Below are positions 1 through 8,958 of a stretch of DNA of 64,000 bases, in pieces (position 1 is the stretch's first letter; the number at the start of each line of letters is the position of its first letter). Source of the DNA: Helicobacter suis (GTDB taxonomy: Bacteria > Campylobacterota > Campylobacteria > Campylobacterales > Helicobacteraceae); NCBI RefSeq assembly GCF_902196125.1, contig NZ_CABIKG010000003.1:1-64000 (forward strand). Direction: 5' to 3'. The notes under the pieces were generated by a model. That model searched no databases. It saw only the letters and a list, made by a program, of their open reading frames with translations, and was not told the DNA's origin. A program made the position numbers and the translations under genes.

Positions 1-141
1 ATCTTGCTATCCAAAAACTTTCCCTTATTTCACCTGCTCTTTTAGCTCAATTGTAGCGTGAATTTTTTGAAAAAATTTTAGATAAGAGGGAGGAGAAAAT
101 AGAGGAAGTTTTTTAGTGTGGTGTTTGAGCGTGCAGGATAA

Positions 142-165
142 CACAAAGTGGTAGATCACTTTGTG
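142..165. repeat. Perfect 9-bp inverted repeat
   Basis: CACAAAGTG and its exact reverse complement are separated by 6 bases. There is no T-run on either side, so it is not a convincing terminator. It lies in otherwise non-coding DNA before the repeat array; the function is unknown. Confidence 0.4.
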
Positions 166-263
166 GCTTTAAGCCCCTGTATACGCGTTTTTGCCCATTG
201 AGGTGTTTTTGAGGTATTTTGAGGTGTTGTGTGCAAAAGCTTTTGGCATCTAGCACATGGGAT

Positions 264-432
264 TGTTGTAAATTTTTTAGAGCGCTGTTGTGAAAATCTT
301 TAGAACTCCGTTGCAAAAAATTTAGAACCCTGCTGTGAAATTTTCAGAACAAAGAGATTGAAAATCCTGTGTAAAAAGAAATGAAATGTTGTAAATTTTT
401 TAGAGCGCTTGCCTCCAAATTTTTAGAGATCT
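264..432. repeat. Imperfect 22-23 bp repeat array
   Basis: Six related units start at 264, 286, 309, 331, 387 and 410. The rough consensus is TGTTGTRAAAWTTTTTAGA followed by a variable tail (RCGCT or ACYC). Units at 264-286 and 387-409 are identical over 23 nt. The step of 22-23 nt is not a multiple of three, so present-day coding is unlikely. Possible readings are transposase- or replication-protein-binding sites of a lost mobile element, or decayed protein heptad repeats. Short open frames here look like chance. Confidence 0.6.
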
Positions 433-554
433 GTTGTTTCTTCCCTCCAAAGACGCAAAAAAATCTTCAATTATTTTTCCTTGATAGGGGAAAAAGTCTT
501 AGCTGTTATTTGCATACAAGAACAGCTGTTTCTAGTATTCTGCTCTAGGATATT

Positions 555-810
555 TAGTCTCTAAGAACTGGGGTTAATACCATCTAAGAACTAAGGTCAA
601 ACTAAGAGAACTAACAAAAAAGATTTTAGAACTTGCTAGAAAATCTAAAAGAACCAAGTGGGCATCTACTAAGGACTAGCTTGAAGTCGATAGGAAACTA
701 GGTGGTAGCACAATGGGGACTTATAAGGGAATTATATCAGAACTACTCTTTAGATCATTTGGAACTATCGTAACAACCACTAGAACTAAAGTGTGCATTA
801 AGAACTACCA
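555..810. repeat. Helically phased AAGAACT motif array (about 12 units)
   Basis: The core (T)AAGAACT or close variants recur at about 562, 585, 605, 625, 647, 670, 691, 714, 736, 759, 779 and 799. The mean step is about 21.5 bp, close to two DNA turns. Central units are degenerate (GGAAACT, GGGGACT) but keep the spacing. The core shares TAGAAC with the array at 264-432, so both may derive from one larger array. No gene is visible between 1 and 797 apart from these repeats. Confidence 0.6.
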
Positions 811-1934
811 TCACGATATTTTGACAAAATTTTAGATTTTTGTGTTATGTTTGTGGAAAGTTTGAGGCTTGGAGGTGGCCGAGAAGTTCCATTCTTAGAT
901 TCTGGGCTTAAAGTGGTTTTAATATCATTTGTTAATACGGCTGGTATGGCTTTTTCTACAGCATCGTTATAACTCTCTTTAGTGCCCTTTTCTAAATCAT
1001 CAAAGATTGCCTTAATATCGCCCTTATTTAGCTGGAGATTTTCAAGTTGTTCTTTTAAATTAGCTGTAGTTTTATTTAAAATACTTTTTAGCGTGTTATG
1101 CGCCTGCACACTGCTATTTGCCGCTTCAGTTAAAAAGGCTAAAAGGTTACCGCTCTCATCTGCCCTAATAGCTCTAATAAAGGCCTCTTGTCTCTCTGAG
1201 TGTTTGGGAAGTGTTAGAATATTATAAGCACTATCAAAGGCTTTTAATGCCCCGCTATCCTCCCCAAAACTATTAATAATCTTTTCTCTTAGTGGGCTTT
1301 TAGGGTTTTGTAGTTTTACCCCGCCTCCAAATTGTTCCCCAAATTCTTTTAAAGCGGCTTCTTGTTCGGGTGTATAAACTTGATTGATAAGTCTTTGCGC
1401 CGCTCTATCATTGCCACTCATAGCCCGCTTAAGTGTGCCAACTATGGGTAAGTAGTCGCTAGCTCTACCTAGAGTTTTGGGTAAATCTGCAACTTTACTA
1501 ATTGCCTTACCTAAGCCTATAAAGGCTACATCACCTACAGCGCTTAATAATCCCTCTTGTGTGGCGTGCTTAATTGTCTCATTAAAGTTTTGGTTGCGAT
1601 TTAGCACAAAGTTAGTTAGCGCGGCATCTGCTCCCCCGCCTATAAATGCCCCTATTGCTCCGCCTGCTATCATGCCCCAAGGTCCCCCCCGTCCTTTAGC
1701 TACACCTTTAGCCGCCCCAACTGCGCTACCTATTAAACTGCCTGCAAGAATTACTTCGTTGTCTTTAATCTCTAGGCTGATTTGGTGTTTGTGTAGTTTA
1801 AACTCTAAGATTAACGCATTTGGGGCGCTATTGAGTGTGTCTATTAATTCAACATCACTAAAATGCAAATTCTGGTTATTATCATTTTTAAGACAGCTTC
1901 TAATAGCTTCTATAGCTTCGATCACGGCTAGCAT
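798..1934 (-). CDS. Phage-type glycine-zipper protein, polyvalent-protein fragment
   Basis: This 378-residue protein has a short N-terminal region, then a strongly glycine/alanine-rich stretch at about residues 65-105 (GGPWGMIAGGAIGAFIGGG) that could insert in a membrane, then a helical, charged region. The style matches central parts of very large phage or mobile-element proteins of Helicobacter that also carry Barnase/colicin-E5-like modules. Remains of such a protein lie at 5.96-8.11 kb. The last 35 or so residues are serine/lysine/proline-rich and probably follow a frameshift into the repeat array, so the gene is likely a truncated remnant. Function is unknown. The start ATG at 1934 has only a weak, distant purine-rich stretch upstream. 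Confidence 0.55.
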   Translation of the reverse strand: MLAVIEAIEAIRSCLKNDNNQNLHFSDVELIDTLNSAPNALILEFKLHKHQISLEIKDNEVILAGSLIGSAVGAAKGVAKGRGGPWGMIAGGAIGAFIGGGADAALTNFVLNRNQNFNETIKHATQEGLLSAVGDVAFIGLGKAISKVADLPKTLGRASDYLPIVGTLKRAMSGNDRAAQRLINQVYTPEQEAALKEFGEQFGGGVKLQNPKSPLREKIINSFGEDSGALKAFDSAYNILTLPKHSERQEAFIRAIRADESGNLLAFLTEAANSSVQAHNTLKSILNKTTANLKEQLENLQLNKGDIKAIFDDLEKGTKESYNDAVEKAIPAVLTNDIKTTLSPESKNGTSRPPPSLKLSTNITQKSKILSKYRDGSS

Positions 1935-2206
1935 AATAATTTTTTCTCCACTTCCTTAAAGTATGGGGGAGTTAGGTAGTAGCTTGCTTTTTAATATTAT
2001 AAATTTGATTGAAGGCGCTTGTTAGTTCTCTTTGCTTAAGACTAGCTGGTATTAAGCCTTTGATTAAGTAGGTTTTAATATTCTAGATATGGACAAAGAA
2101 AAGCAATCTAACACAAAAGCACTAAGTTTAAAAATCTAGCTAGGAAATGGCCTTTATCTGCCCGCTAACTAAATTTCAAGGCAAGGTTTTAGTAAAAGCG
2201 TGTTTG
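1935..2206. other. Intergenic, no gene seen
   Basis: About 270 bases between the phage-type fragment and the GT8 gene. I see no convincing open frame, RNA or repeat. The promoter of the GT8 gene lies at its right edge. Confidence 0.4.
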
Positions 2207-2215
2207 TGTTAAAAT
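2207..2215 (+). promoter_or_regulatory. Extended -10 promoter of GT8 gene
   Basis: TGTTAAAAT is an extended -10 element 22 bases before the ATG at 2238. AAAGGA at 2226-2231 is the ribosome binding site. The same TGNTAAAAT pattern precedes rplY and hsdM in this window. Confidence 0.5.
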
Positions 2216-2237
2216 AGCACCTTTTAAAGGAAATTTA

Positions 2238-3386
2238 ATGATCACCATTCCTATCGTGATGGCTTTTGATTTGAATTATTATGTTGCTGGGGGAGTGGCT
2301 ATGTATTCTCTACTCATGCACGCTGCACAAGAAAGAGAGGGAGAACCCCTATTTTATAAAATCCACCTACTAATACAAGGTCTGGATTTTTCCCACCAAC
2401 AAGAACTGGTGAAAATTGCCGCCCCTTTTGCTGATTTTTCTGCGCTTATCTTCCATGATATAGGGCAGAAACAATCAGGGTTTGGAAAATTCTTTGAGCA
2501 AAATATCACCCCTCTTCTCCCCTATTTGCGCCCTGGACTTTTAAAACGCTTTTCAAGTCTAGTTCTCTACCGCTTTTTTTTAAGCTCTCTTTTTTCTGAG
2601 TATGACAAAATCATTGCCTGCGATGTAGATACTCTCTTTGAGCGTGATATAAGCCCTGCTTACTTTGCCTTTGATACAGAAGAGCCTTATTATCTTGCAG
2701 CTGTCAGGGAAAATTGGCATATGAGCGTAGAATATTTAGAAGAGAATTATAGGAATACCGCTAAAGACTTAGGTGCTGGATCAGATACTAATTCTAGGGC
2801 AGATATGGAGACGCTTTTTCGTTGTTGTATTAATGTTGGCTTTATTGTGGCTAATCTTAAGAAGTGGCGCGAGGATAGCTTAGAGGGCCATATGATTGCC
2901 ATTTTTAAAGAAAAGGGGTCTAAACTTGTTGCCTTTGAACAAGAAGTGATCAATTTTGCCTGCCAAGGGCAAATTTTAGAGTTGCCCCGTATTTATAACT
3001 ATGTAGCAGATGTTTTTAACGACTATTCTGAAATGCAAACCCCTGTGGTGTGGCATTTTTTAGGCCATAAGCCATGGAAGTTTATAGGGGGGGGGGGAAC
3101 AGAGATTCGCTTTAAGCGATGGATGCGTGTTTTTCTTCTAGCTTCTATGTCTTCTGAGAAGTTTATGACCCATGCTCTTATAACTCACCCCTCTAAGGAG
3201 TTCATGGATAGTCTTATAACTCACTTTCAAAATAACCACCTTGATCTCTCTTTACTTGATTGTATGATCAGTAAAAAAACCCTAGCTAAGCTTTTTATTT
3301 TTAAGATTAAAATCTTTATTTTTAAGGTTAAAAAGTATGTTAAAAATAAGCTCACAAGAATAAAAAAGTGGCTTTTTTTAGCTTAA
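2238..3386 (+). CDS. Phase-variable GT8 family LPS glycosyltransferase
   Basis: A 382-residue family 8 retaining glycosyltransferase, related to RfaJ-type enzymes that add glucose or galactose to lipopolysaccharide. The N-terminus IPIVMAFDLNYYVAGGVAMY fits the nucleotide-sugar fold, the metal-binding DXD is in IIACDVDTLF (about residue 128-130), and NVGFIVANLKKW and WHFLGHKPWK are family blocks. The C-terminal 40 residues are very basic and hydrophobic, suggesting peripheral membrane attachment. A G11 tract at codons 284-287 sits just before the C-terminal third; with 11 G the frame is open (ON). Donor and acceptor sugars cannot be told from sequence. The gene interrupts decayed phage DNA and precedes a TonB receptor. 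Confidence 0.85.
   Translation: MITIPIVMAFDLNYYVAGGVAMYSLLMHAAQEREGEPLFYKIHLLIQGLDFSHQQELVKIAAPFADFSALIFHDIGQKQSGFGKFFEQNITPLLPYLRPGLLKRFSSLVLYRFFLSSLFSEYDKIIACDVDTLFERDISPAYFAFDTEEPYYLAAVRENWHMSVEYLEENYRNTAKDLGAGSDTNSRADMETLFRCCINVGFIVANLKKWREDSLEGHMIAIFKEKGSKLVAFEQEVINFACQGQILELPRIYNYVADVFNDYSEMQTPVVWHFLGHKPWKFIGGGGTEIRFKRWMRVFLLASMSSEKFMTHALITHPSKEFMDSLITHFQNNHLDLSLLDCMISKKTLAKLFIFKIKIFIFKVKKYVKNKLTRIKKWLFLA
3087..3097 (+). repeat. G11 phase-variation tract
   Basis: Eleven consecutive G inside the GT8 gene. Slippage by one base would shift the frame and truncate the protein. Poly-G/C tracts in LPS glycosyltransferases are the standard phase-variation device in Helicobacter and Campylobacter. 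Confidence 0.85.
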
Positions 3387-3505
3387 AGAGAAAAGTTGAA
3401 TTTGAAAAATTCTACCAAAATGGCTTTGCATGATTTGGCAAATAAAGACCAAACCTCAGCTCTAATAATTCTGAAAAATTCAGTTTAGCTTAAAAAATCT
3501 TGCAG

Positions 3506-3511
3506 TATAAT
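3506..3511 (+). promoter_or_regulatory. Candidate -10 of fecA-type receptor
   Basis: A consensus TATAAT lies about 84 bases before the start at 3595, with A/T-rich DNA upstream. No Fur or NikR site could be assigned with confidence. Confidence 0.4.
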
Positions 3512-3594
3512 CAAAGAAGCTGGTGCTTAAACTTTCTTAAGGCTTGTGCCTTAACTCTATTTTCCTAAATCCCATTTTTTACTAAGGTGTGTGT

Positions 3595-5901
3595 ATGCGC
3601 AGAGTAACGCTATTTCTCTGTGGCTGCTCTTTACTAGTTAGCAGCGCGCAGGCTATTAAAACTAAAACCCTCAAGAAAATACAAACTACAGAGGCCATTC
3701 AAGATGAGGACGCTCCTAAGAGCTGGCGTAGCGATGGGGTAAAAAATTATTTGGGTAGCCGCACGGTGATCTCTAATAAACAACTCACCCGTGAGGCCAA
3801 TATGAGCATCGAGCAGGCCTTACAAAATGTGCCCGGTATTCATATTAGAAATTTTACAGGTGTGGGGGCTATGCCTAGCTTTTCTATTAGAGGCTTTGGG
3901 GGCGGGAGTCCAGGGCATAGCAATACCGAACTTGTTTTAGTTAATGGTATTCCTATCTATGTTGCGCCCTATGCGCTTATTGGTATTTCTATCTTTCCGG
4001 TTACTTTTCAATCTGTTGATCGCATCAGTGTGATTAAGGGGGGTGAAAGTGTGCAATATGGGCCTAATGCCTTTGGAGGCGTGATTAATATCATCACTAA
4101 GCCTATCCCGGAAAAATGGAGTAACCAAATAGCCCAGAGGGTAACATATTGGGGGCGTTCAAGAAATGGGGGTTTTATCACCCCTACGAGTACGCCGCTT
4201 AATAAGAGTCTGGGCAATAATTTTTTATATAACACCTACTTAAAATCAGGGGGCATGTTTAACAAATATGTAGGCGTTATGGCGCAGGCTAACTACATCA
4301 CCGGGCAGGGCTTTAGATACAATAGCCCCACCACCATTCAAAATTACATACTAGATGGGCTCTATCAAATCAACGCGACAAATAAAATCACAGTTTCCTA
4401 CCAATATTACAAGTATTTCTTAACCGATCCGGGATCTTTAGGACAAGTTGCTTATGATCAAAACCGTTTCCAAAATAATCGCCCTAATAACACCAAAAGC
4501 GGGGATGCTAACCGCTGGAGTGCGGTGTATCAAACTTTATTTGGAGATTCAGATAAAGTAGGCGGGGATTTTACCCTCACTTACTGGGGACATGACATGA
4601 GTCGGGATTTTCAAATGGATTCAAACTATTTAAATGTCAACACCAACCCGGCTAAGGGACTGGTTTATACAAATGACAATTACGCTGGGTTTTTTATTGT
4701 TAATCACGCCAGACATTTTTTAGTTAACTCTATTGAACCTAATGTCAACCTAAATGTCGTTACAAAATCTATGAAACAGATGATTAAAGTGGGTATGCGT
4801 GTTATGACCAGTGATATTTTACTCCACCCTTTACAATCTACTTGCCAAAACTCAGATATAGTCAATGGCAAGTGTAATATGCCCACCCCCACACCTCTTT
4901 TAAAATCTAGTGAAGAGATGAATAATAATTACGAGGCAGCCTATGTGAGCGATAAAATGGAGTTTCTTAATGGTAAATTGATTTTTACGCCCGGGTTGCG
5001 CTACACCCGTGTTAATTACAACCAAAAAGTTCCAGAAAAACCGGATTACACCCGAATGCAGACTCGAAAAAGAGATTTTAATGAATGGAGTCCAGCTGTA
5101 AACATTGGGTATAAGCCTATGCAAAATTGGTTATTTTATTTTAACTACCGCAGAAGTTTTATCCCACCACAAAACCGCATGATTGCTCTGTATTCAAGCA
5201 ATTACAACCAAATTTTTGATGGGATAGAAGCCGGTTCGCGCTACGGTTATAAAGACTTGCTTAGCTTTAATGCGAGTTATTTTATTACCTTTGCACAGCG
5301 CTACTATTCAGGGGGTTATAGTCCGGGGCCGGTTAATGCTAGAAGTCAGGGCGTGGAGTTAGAGCTTTACTACACCCCTATTAGAGGCTTACAATTCCAT
5401 GTAGCCTACACCTACATTAATGCCGTCGTTACAAATAATGTAATAGATGATACCAACTGGTTTATTGGTATTGTAAATCACCCCTTTAGCATTAAAGGTA
5501 AAAAACTTCCCTATGTCAGTCCTGATCAGTTTATCTTTGATGCGATGTATACCTATAAAGGTACGACTATTGGGATTAGCAGTTATTTTTATAGCCGCGC
5601 TTATTCTTCTGTGCTCAATCAGGCTAAATCAGAAACGGTTTGTTTTCCTACAAATCCTGCTAAAACCGGTGGCGTGAGCTTTGGGTGTAATAGCGTGGGG
5701 CTTTTGCCTTGGTATTGGTTGTGGAATATCCAAGTAAGCCAGACTTTTTGGCAAAGCGGACGGCATAAAATTGTGGGTAGTTTACAGGTCAATAATATCT
5801 TTAACATGAAATATTATTTTAGAGGCATTGGTACTTCCCCTACGGGCATGGAACCCGGACCCGGGCGCTCAGTAACGGCGTATTTGAGTTATCAGTTTTA
5901 A
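3595..5901 (+). CDS. fecA: FecA-type TonB-dependent outer membrane receptor
   Basis: A TonB-dependent transporter of about 768 residues for iron(III)-dicitrate-like or other metal chelates. It has a signal peptide ending in SSAQA, a TonB-box region, and a plug domain at about residues 50-175 with LVNGIPIYV and VSVIKGGESVQYG-like blocks (DRISVIKGGESVQYGPNAFG). A 22-strand-barrel region follows and ends in the outer-membrane signature YLSYQF with terminal Phe. I prefer ATG 3595 over GTG 3589 because AAGG at 3584-3587 is then 7 bases away. It is closer to H. pylori FecA paralogues than to FrpB, but the substrate (iron or nickel) cannot be read from sequence. It stands as a single-gene unit. Confidence 0.87.
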   Translation: MRRVTLFLCGCSLLVSSAQAIKTKTLKKIQTTEAIQDEDAPKSWRSDGVKNYLGSRTVISNKQLTREANMSIEQALQNVPGIHIRNFTGVGAMPSFSIRGFGGGSPGHSNTELVLVNGIPIYVAPYALIGISIFPVTFQSVDRISVIKGGESVQYGPNAFGGVINIITKPIPEKWSNQIAQRVTYWGRSRNGGFITPTSTPLNKSLGNNFLYNTYLKSGGMFNKYVGVMAQANYITGQGFRYNSPTTIQNYILDGLYQINATNKITVSYQYYKYFLTDPGSLGQVAYDQNRFQNNRPNNTKSGDANRWSAVYQTLFGDSDKVGGDFTLTYWGHDMSRDFQMDSNYLNVNTNPAKGLVYTNDNYAGFFIVNHARHFLVNSIEPNVNLNVVTKSMKQMIKVGMRVMTSDILLHPLQSTCQNSDIVNGKCNMPTPTPLLKSSEEMNNNYEAAYVSDKMEFLNGKLIFTPGLRYTRVNYNQKVPEKPDYTRMQTRKRDFNEWSPAVNIGYKPMQNWLFYFNYRRSFIPPQNRMIALYSSNYNQIFDGIEAGSRYGYKDLLSFNASYFITFAQRYYSGGYSPGPVNARSQGVELELYYTPIRGLQFHVAYTYINAVVTNNVIDDTNWFIGIVNHPFSIKGKKLPYVSPDQFIFDAMYTYKGTTIGISSYFYSRAYSSVLNQAKSETVCFPTNPAKTGGVSFGCNSVGLLPWYWLWNIQVSQTFWQSGRHKIVGSLQVNNIFNMKYYFRGIGTSPTGMEPGPGRSVTAYLSYQF

Positions 5902-5959
5902 ACACCCACAAGGCTAAAGCCACCTTGATCAAAAGCAGATTAAGCTGTACTAAAACGGC

Positions 5960-8110
5960 ATGGGGGAAATGGCGTGATGATGCGCGCACATAAACAGCCC
6001 CCTATCACTAAAGAGGATATAGCCAATTAACGGGCATTGTGTAGTTGTAGAGTAGTTGCAAAAAGGACAGAACGAACTAGCCTTTAAGACAATGTACTTT
6101 GAAAGGGGGGATTTAACTAAAAATTTAGCCTTTGGATCGGCAATGCCACAAGAGCACCTTAACCGCCCTAGTTATGAGCTAGGAGTTAAGCAACTGTCCG
6201 ACGCAAAGGCAGAGCAGAACCCTATAAGAAATCCCCTTAAAAGTCAAGACTTCACAGCAAAAGCTACAGAACTTTATAACACCGCTAAAGCTCAAGAAGT
6301 AGAGTTTAAAGAGTTTTTAGAAAATCTTAAGAGTGCTAATAATTCTTTAGAGTTAGGCCAAATCCTTAAGAGTGAATCTAGCATTGAAAGTAAGATTGCA
6401 CGCAAACAGGAGGATTAAGCGCAATAAGCGACTATCTAAGAGGGCAATTATTAGTCAAGATAATGCCCTCGTAGATACAGAGTTAGTAAGGCTAGAGGAT
6501 AGCTAAAGTCAAGAGGGATAAAGCCTACAATAGAATTACAACACAGAAACACACAGCGGGTATAAGGGTGTGCATGTACAATTCGAGTTTAACGGCGTGC
6601 CTAGTGAAATATAGCTACACACAGCTAAGGGTTGGGAAATTAAAAAGCAAACGGATAAAACCTATCAGGTGTTAAAGGAGCAGAAAGTAAAACAAACACT
6701 ACCAGATGAGGAAATGTTAAGGTTAAAGGTAAAATGCAAAAGACTATTTCAGGATTCAGATTTAGATATTAAAGCCTTAAGCTCATTTGCGGTTAAAGAG
6801 CAGAATGTAGATTTAGATATTAAAGACTCAAGTTCATTTGCGGTTAAAGACCTAAGTTTATCTGTGGTAAAACATCGCGAAGCTTTAACTTTAGATACCA
6901 AAGACTTAACCTCGCCTACACTAAGAGATACTAAAAATTCAACTTTATCTATGGTAAGCTTTGATATATACTCGTATTCTGAAACATCTGTATAAGTTAG
7001 AAAATCTTTTCTAGATTCAAACTTAACCCAAGAGCCCTTAGAAAAGTCAAACTCAAAACAATTATTAGCTTTTGCTAATGCTAGTGCTATGGAGAAAAGA
7101 TCGTTTTCAGATGTGCAATCAAAGGCATACAAACGCCCAGAATCATCATTAAAAAGGAATGAAGCCTTATCAGGAGGTAAAGGAAACATTGAATTATCCA
7201 TTGAAAAACCTTTATTAAGCGGTATTCAGGCTACACAATCCCCCCTTAAAAATCAAGTTATCCCCCATAATAAAGCTTTTGGTACAAACTTTGAGCAGTT
7301 TTACCATGATCCACAAGGCGCAATAGCTAAACTACTAGAGACTAAAGAGGGACAAGTAGCCGGAGCATTTTATAGAAAGGATTTAGGCGATATAGATTTG
7401 GTGTGGGGAAATTCTAAAATGGGCTTAGCGCACATCTTAGAAAGAAGGACACAGCAATACGGGGAAGAAAAAGCTTTAAAATTCATTCAAGAATTGCCTA
7501 GAATGGTGCAAGAATCAAAGATTTATAAAAATAGCCCAGATAGGGTTGAGCTTATCACACCTAAAGAAATTGTTGTTATTGGAAAACAAGACCAAAATAG
7601 ATTCGTTATCACCGGATTTAAAGATAGGAGGAGCAAAGACAGATTTAAACAATTGGATAACCCGCAGAGTTTAGACGATGCAGGTTTTGCAGGTAAGTCG
7701 GTGTCAGAGCAACCTAAAAAAGTTGGTGATATTCTCTTACCTAACCAAGAGCACCTTACTAATTCCCCCCTTAAAAGTCAAGAGCGCCCCTACAGGGTTA
7801 TCACCGATAAAGAAACTTTCATTAAAAATCTTGATCTAAGTACATATGCTACACCTATACCTAAAGAACTAGATGTAAAAGGCTTTTTAAAGGTTTAAAA
7901 GCGATAGAGAATAAAGAGAACTTCATTAAACACTTGCAGGTTAAAAAAGATGCCCAAAGTAGATTGGCTTACTTAAATTTAGTAGAGCCGACTTTGAAAA
8001 ATCCAGATATTAAACTCATCTTTAAAGACCCGCCTAAACAAGAATACATTAAGGCATTTAGAAAAGACGCGGATAAGAATATCGGGGCGATTATCCAGAT
8101 AGATTTTTTC
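5960..8110 (+). pseudogene. Shattered phage polyvalent protein (RelA/SpoT-like and Barnase/ColE5-like modules)
   Basis: Adjacent frames read as pieces of one large toxin-like phage protein joined by stops and frameshifts. (1) 5980-6418: a piece starting PPITKEDIAN and ending KIARKQED. (2) 6420-6750: a RelA/SpoT-like nucleotidyltransferase core, DYLRGQ then SGYKGVHVQFEFNGVPSEI, with a TAG stop where EIQLHT is expected, then LHTAKGWEIKKQTD. (3) 7190-7898: a Barnase/colicin-E5-like nuclease module with LGDIDLVWG and GLAHILERR. (4) 7900-8090: a second nuclease-like piece (SRLAYLNLVEPTLKNPDI), reached by a one-base frameshift near 7890. Linkers repeat the motif (N/S)PLK(S/N)Q. No intact product can be made. 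Such modular proteins are delivered or packaged by Mu-like phages and conjugative elements. Confidence 0.7.
6749..7201 (-). CDS. Hypothetical acidic protein with duplicated C-terminal motif
   Basis: A 150-residue ORF on the opposite strand inside the decayed polyvalent gene. It has an AAAGG ribosome binding site 9 bases before ATG 7201 and a normal protein-like composition (MDNSMFPLPPDKASFLFNDD start). The C-terminus contains two copies of SLTANELxxLISKS. The complementary frames in this stretch look like antisense, so the minus strand is the better coding candidate. I recognise no family. It may be a small gene inverted into the remnant, or itself a fragment. Confidence 0.4.
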   Translation of the reverse strand: MDNSMFPLPPDKASFLFNDDSGRLYAFDCTSENDLFSIALALAKANNCFEFDFSKGSWVKFESRKDFLTYTDVSEYEYISKLTIDKVEFLVSLSVGEVKSLVSKVKASRCFTTDKLRSLTANELESLISKSTFCSLTANELKALISKSES

Positions 8111-8524
8111 ACCACTTACAAAGATATAGGGGCGTTTTTCTAATTGCCCATCATAGTGGATATAGTGATGTGGGATTAGCTTAAAGTTAATCCCACCTTG
8201 AGAAAAGCCCTTAATAAAGTAAGCACACCCAAAAAAAAGCGCACTAGTACAATCAAAAACAAATTGATAAAACCCTTTTTTTTGGATAAGCTTAAAGGCT
8301 TCTTGTGCTTGGTTATTTTCACATTCTAAAATTAGCGGGAGTTTAGCCACTTGCAAACGCCTTTTAAACACTTCGCTACTAATTTGGGCATCAAAGCGCA
8401 AGAAGTAGCGAAAGACTTTTACTAACTCCTCATATCTTTCAGATTGTAGTGCCCACTTCACAAACTCATAATCAATAAAATTAGGGATTTGATGGGCAAG
8501 AGCTCCGGCTAAACTTAGCGCCAT
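7979..8524 (-). pseudogene. Mu gp29-like portal protein, N-terminal fragment
   Basis: The first 140 or so residues resemble the N-terminal part of Mu gp29/DUF935 portal proteins: ALQSERYEELVKVF, then DAQISSEVFKRRLQVAKLPL and KLIPHHYIHYD. Full portals are about 500 residues. Homology fades near 8110, where the frame runs into the end of the plus-strand polyvalent remnant. The ATG at 8524 overlaps the stop of the gpT fragment (TAATG), an order opposite to Mu, where the portal precedes the head protein. This indicates deletion or rearrangement. Confidence 0.65.
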
Positions 8525-8778
8525 TATTTAGCCTGATTTTGTTTTGTTGTGATCTGATTTAGATAGGCAAGTTGCCACAAACCATACCCCGCATTATCCT
8601 CGCTATCAATGCCGTACAAGAACTCTCGCCGCATAAAGTTATTTTGATTTGTGGGCTGATCTAGCGCGCTAAATTCTACGGGTTTATTAGTTTGTAAGAT
8701 GATTGGCTTAATGGTCTTAGAAGTATCTAAAAGTATCCAGCGATTATCATTTAAATAGGGGCAAACTAGATATTCCAT
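8524..8778 (-). pseudogene. Mu gpT-like major head protein, C-terminal fragment
   Basis: These 84 residues match the C-terminal end of Mu-like major head subunits: YLVCPYLNDNRWILLDTS, IKPIILQTNKPVEFSALD, and FMRREFLYGIDSEDNAGYGL ending WQLAYL. A complete head protein is about 300 residues, so only the last quarter remains. No upstream part is visible. It supports a former Mu-like transposable prophage here. Confidence 0.7.
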
Positions 8779-8958
8779 TAGACTTCTTTTATTCTTTAAA
8801 ATCCTCCAGGTTAAAAGGTTTAGTATAAAATTTTACGCCCCTTTATGCTTTATCTATGTATTGGTGGCATTGTGGTTAAAATACCCTTGTGTTAGACTTA
8901 TTGGTTGTATAAGAGGCATAAACAAACCCCCTGTTTCTAGTACAAAATACTCCTGTTT

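Noticed and set aside
113-316. 67-codon minus-strand frame in the repeat array
   Set aside because: It is made of the imperfect 22-23 bp repeats, has no ribosome binding site and no protein-like conservation that I can see.
1477-1959. 160-codon plus-strand frame opposite the glycine-zipper gene
   Set aside because: Composition (Ala/Pro/Leu runs) is that of an antisense shadow of the glycine/alanine-rich coding strand.
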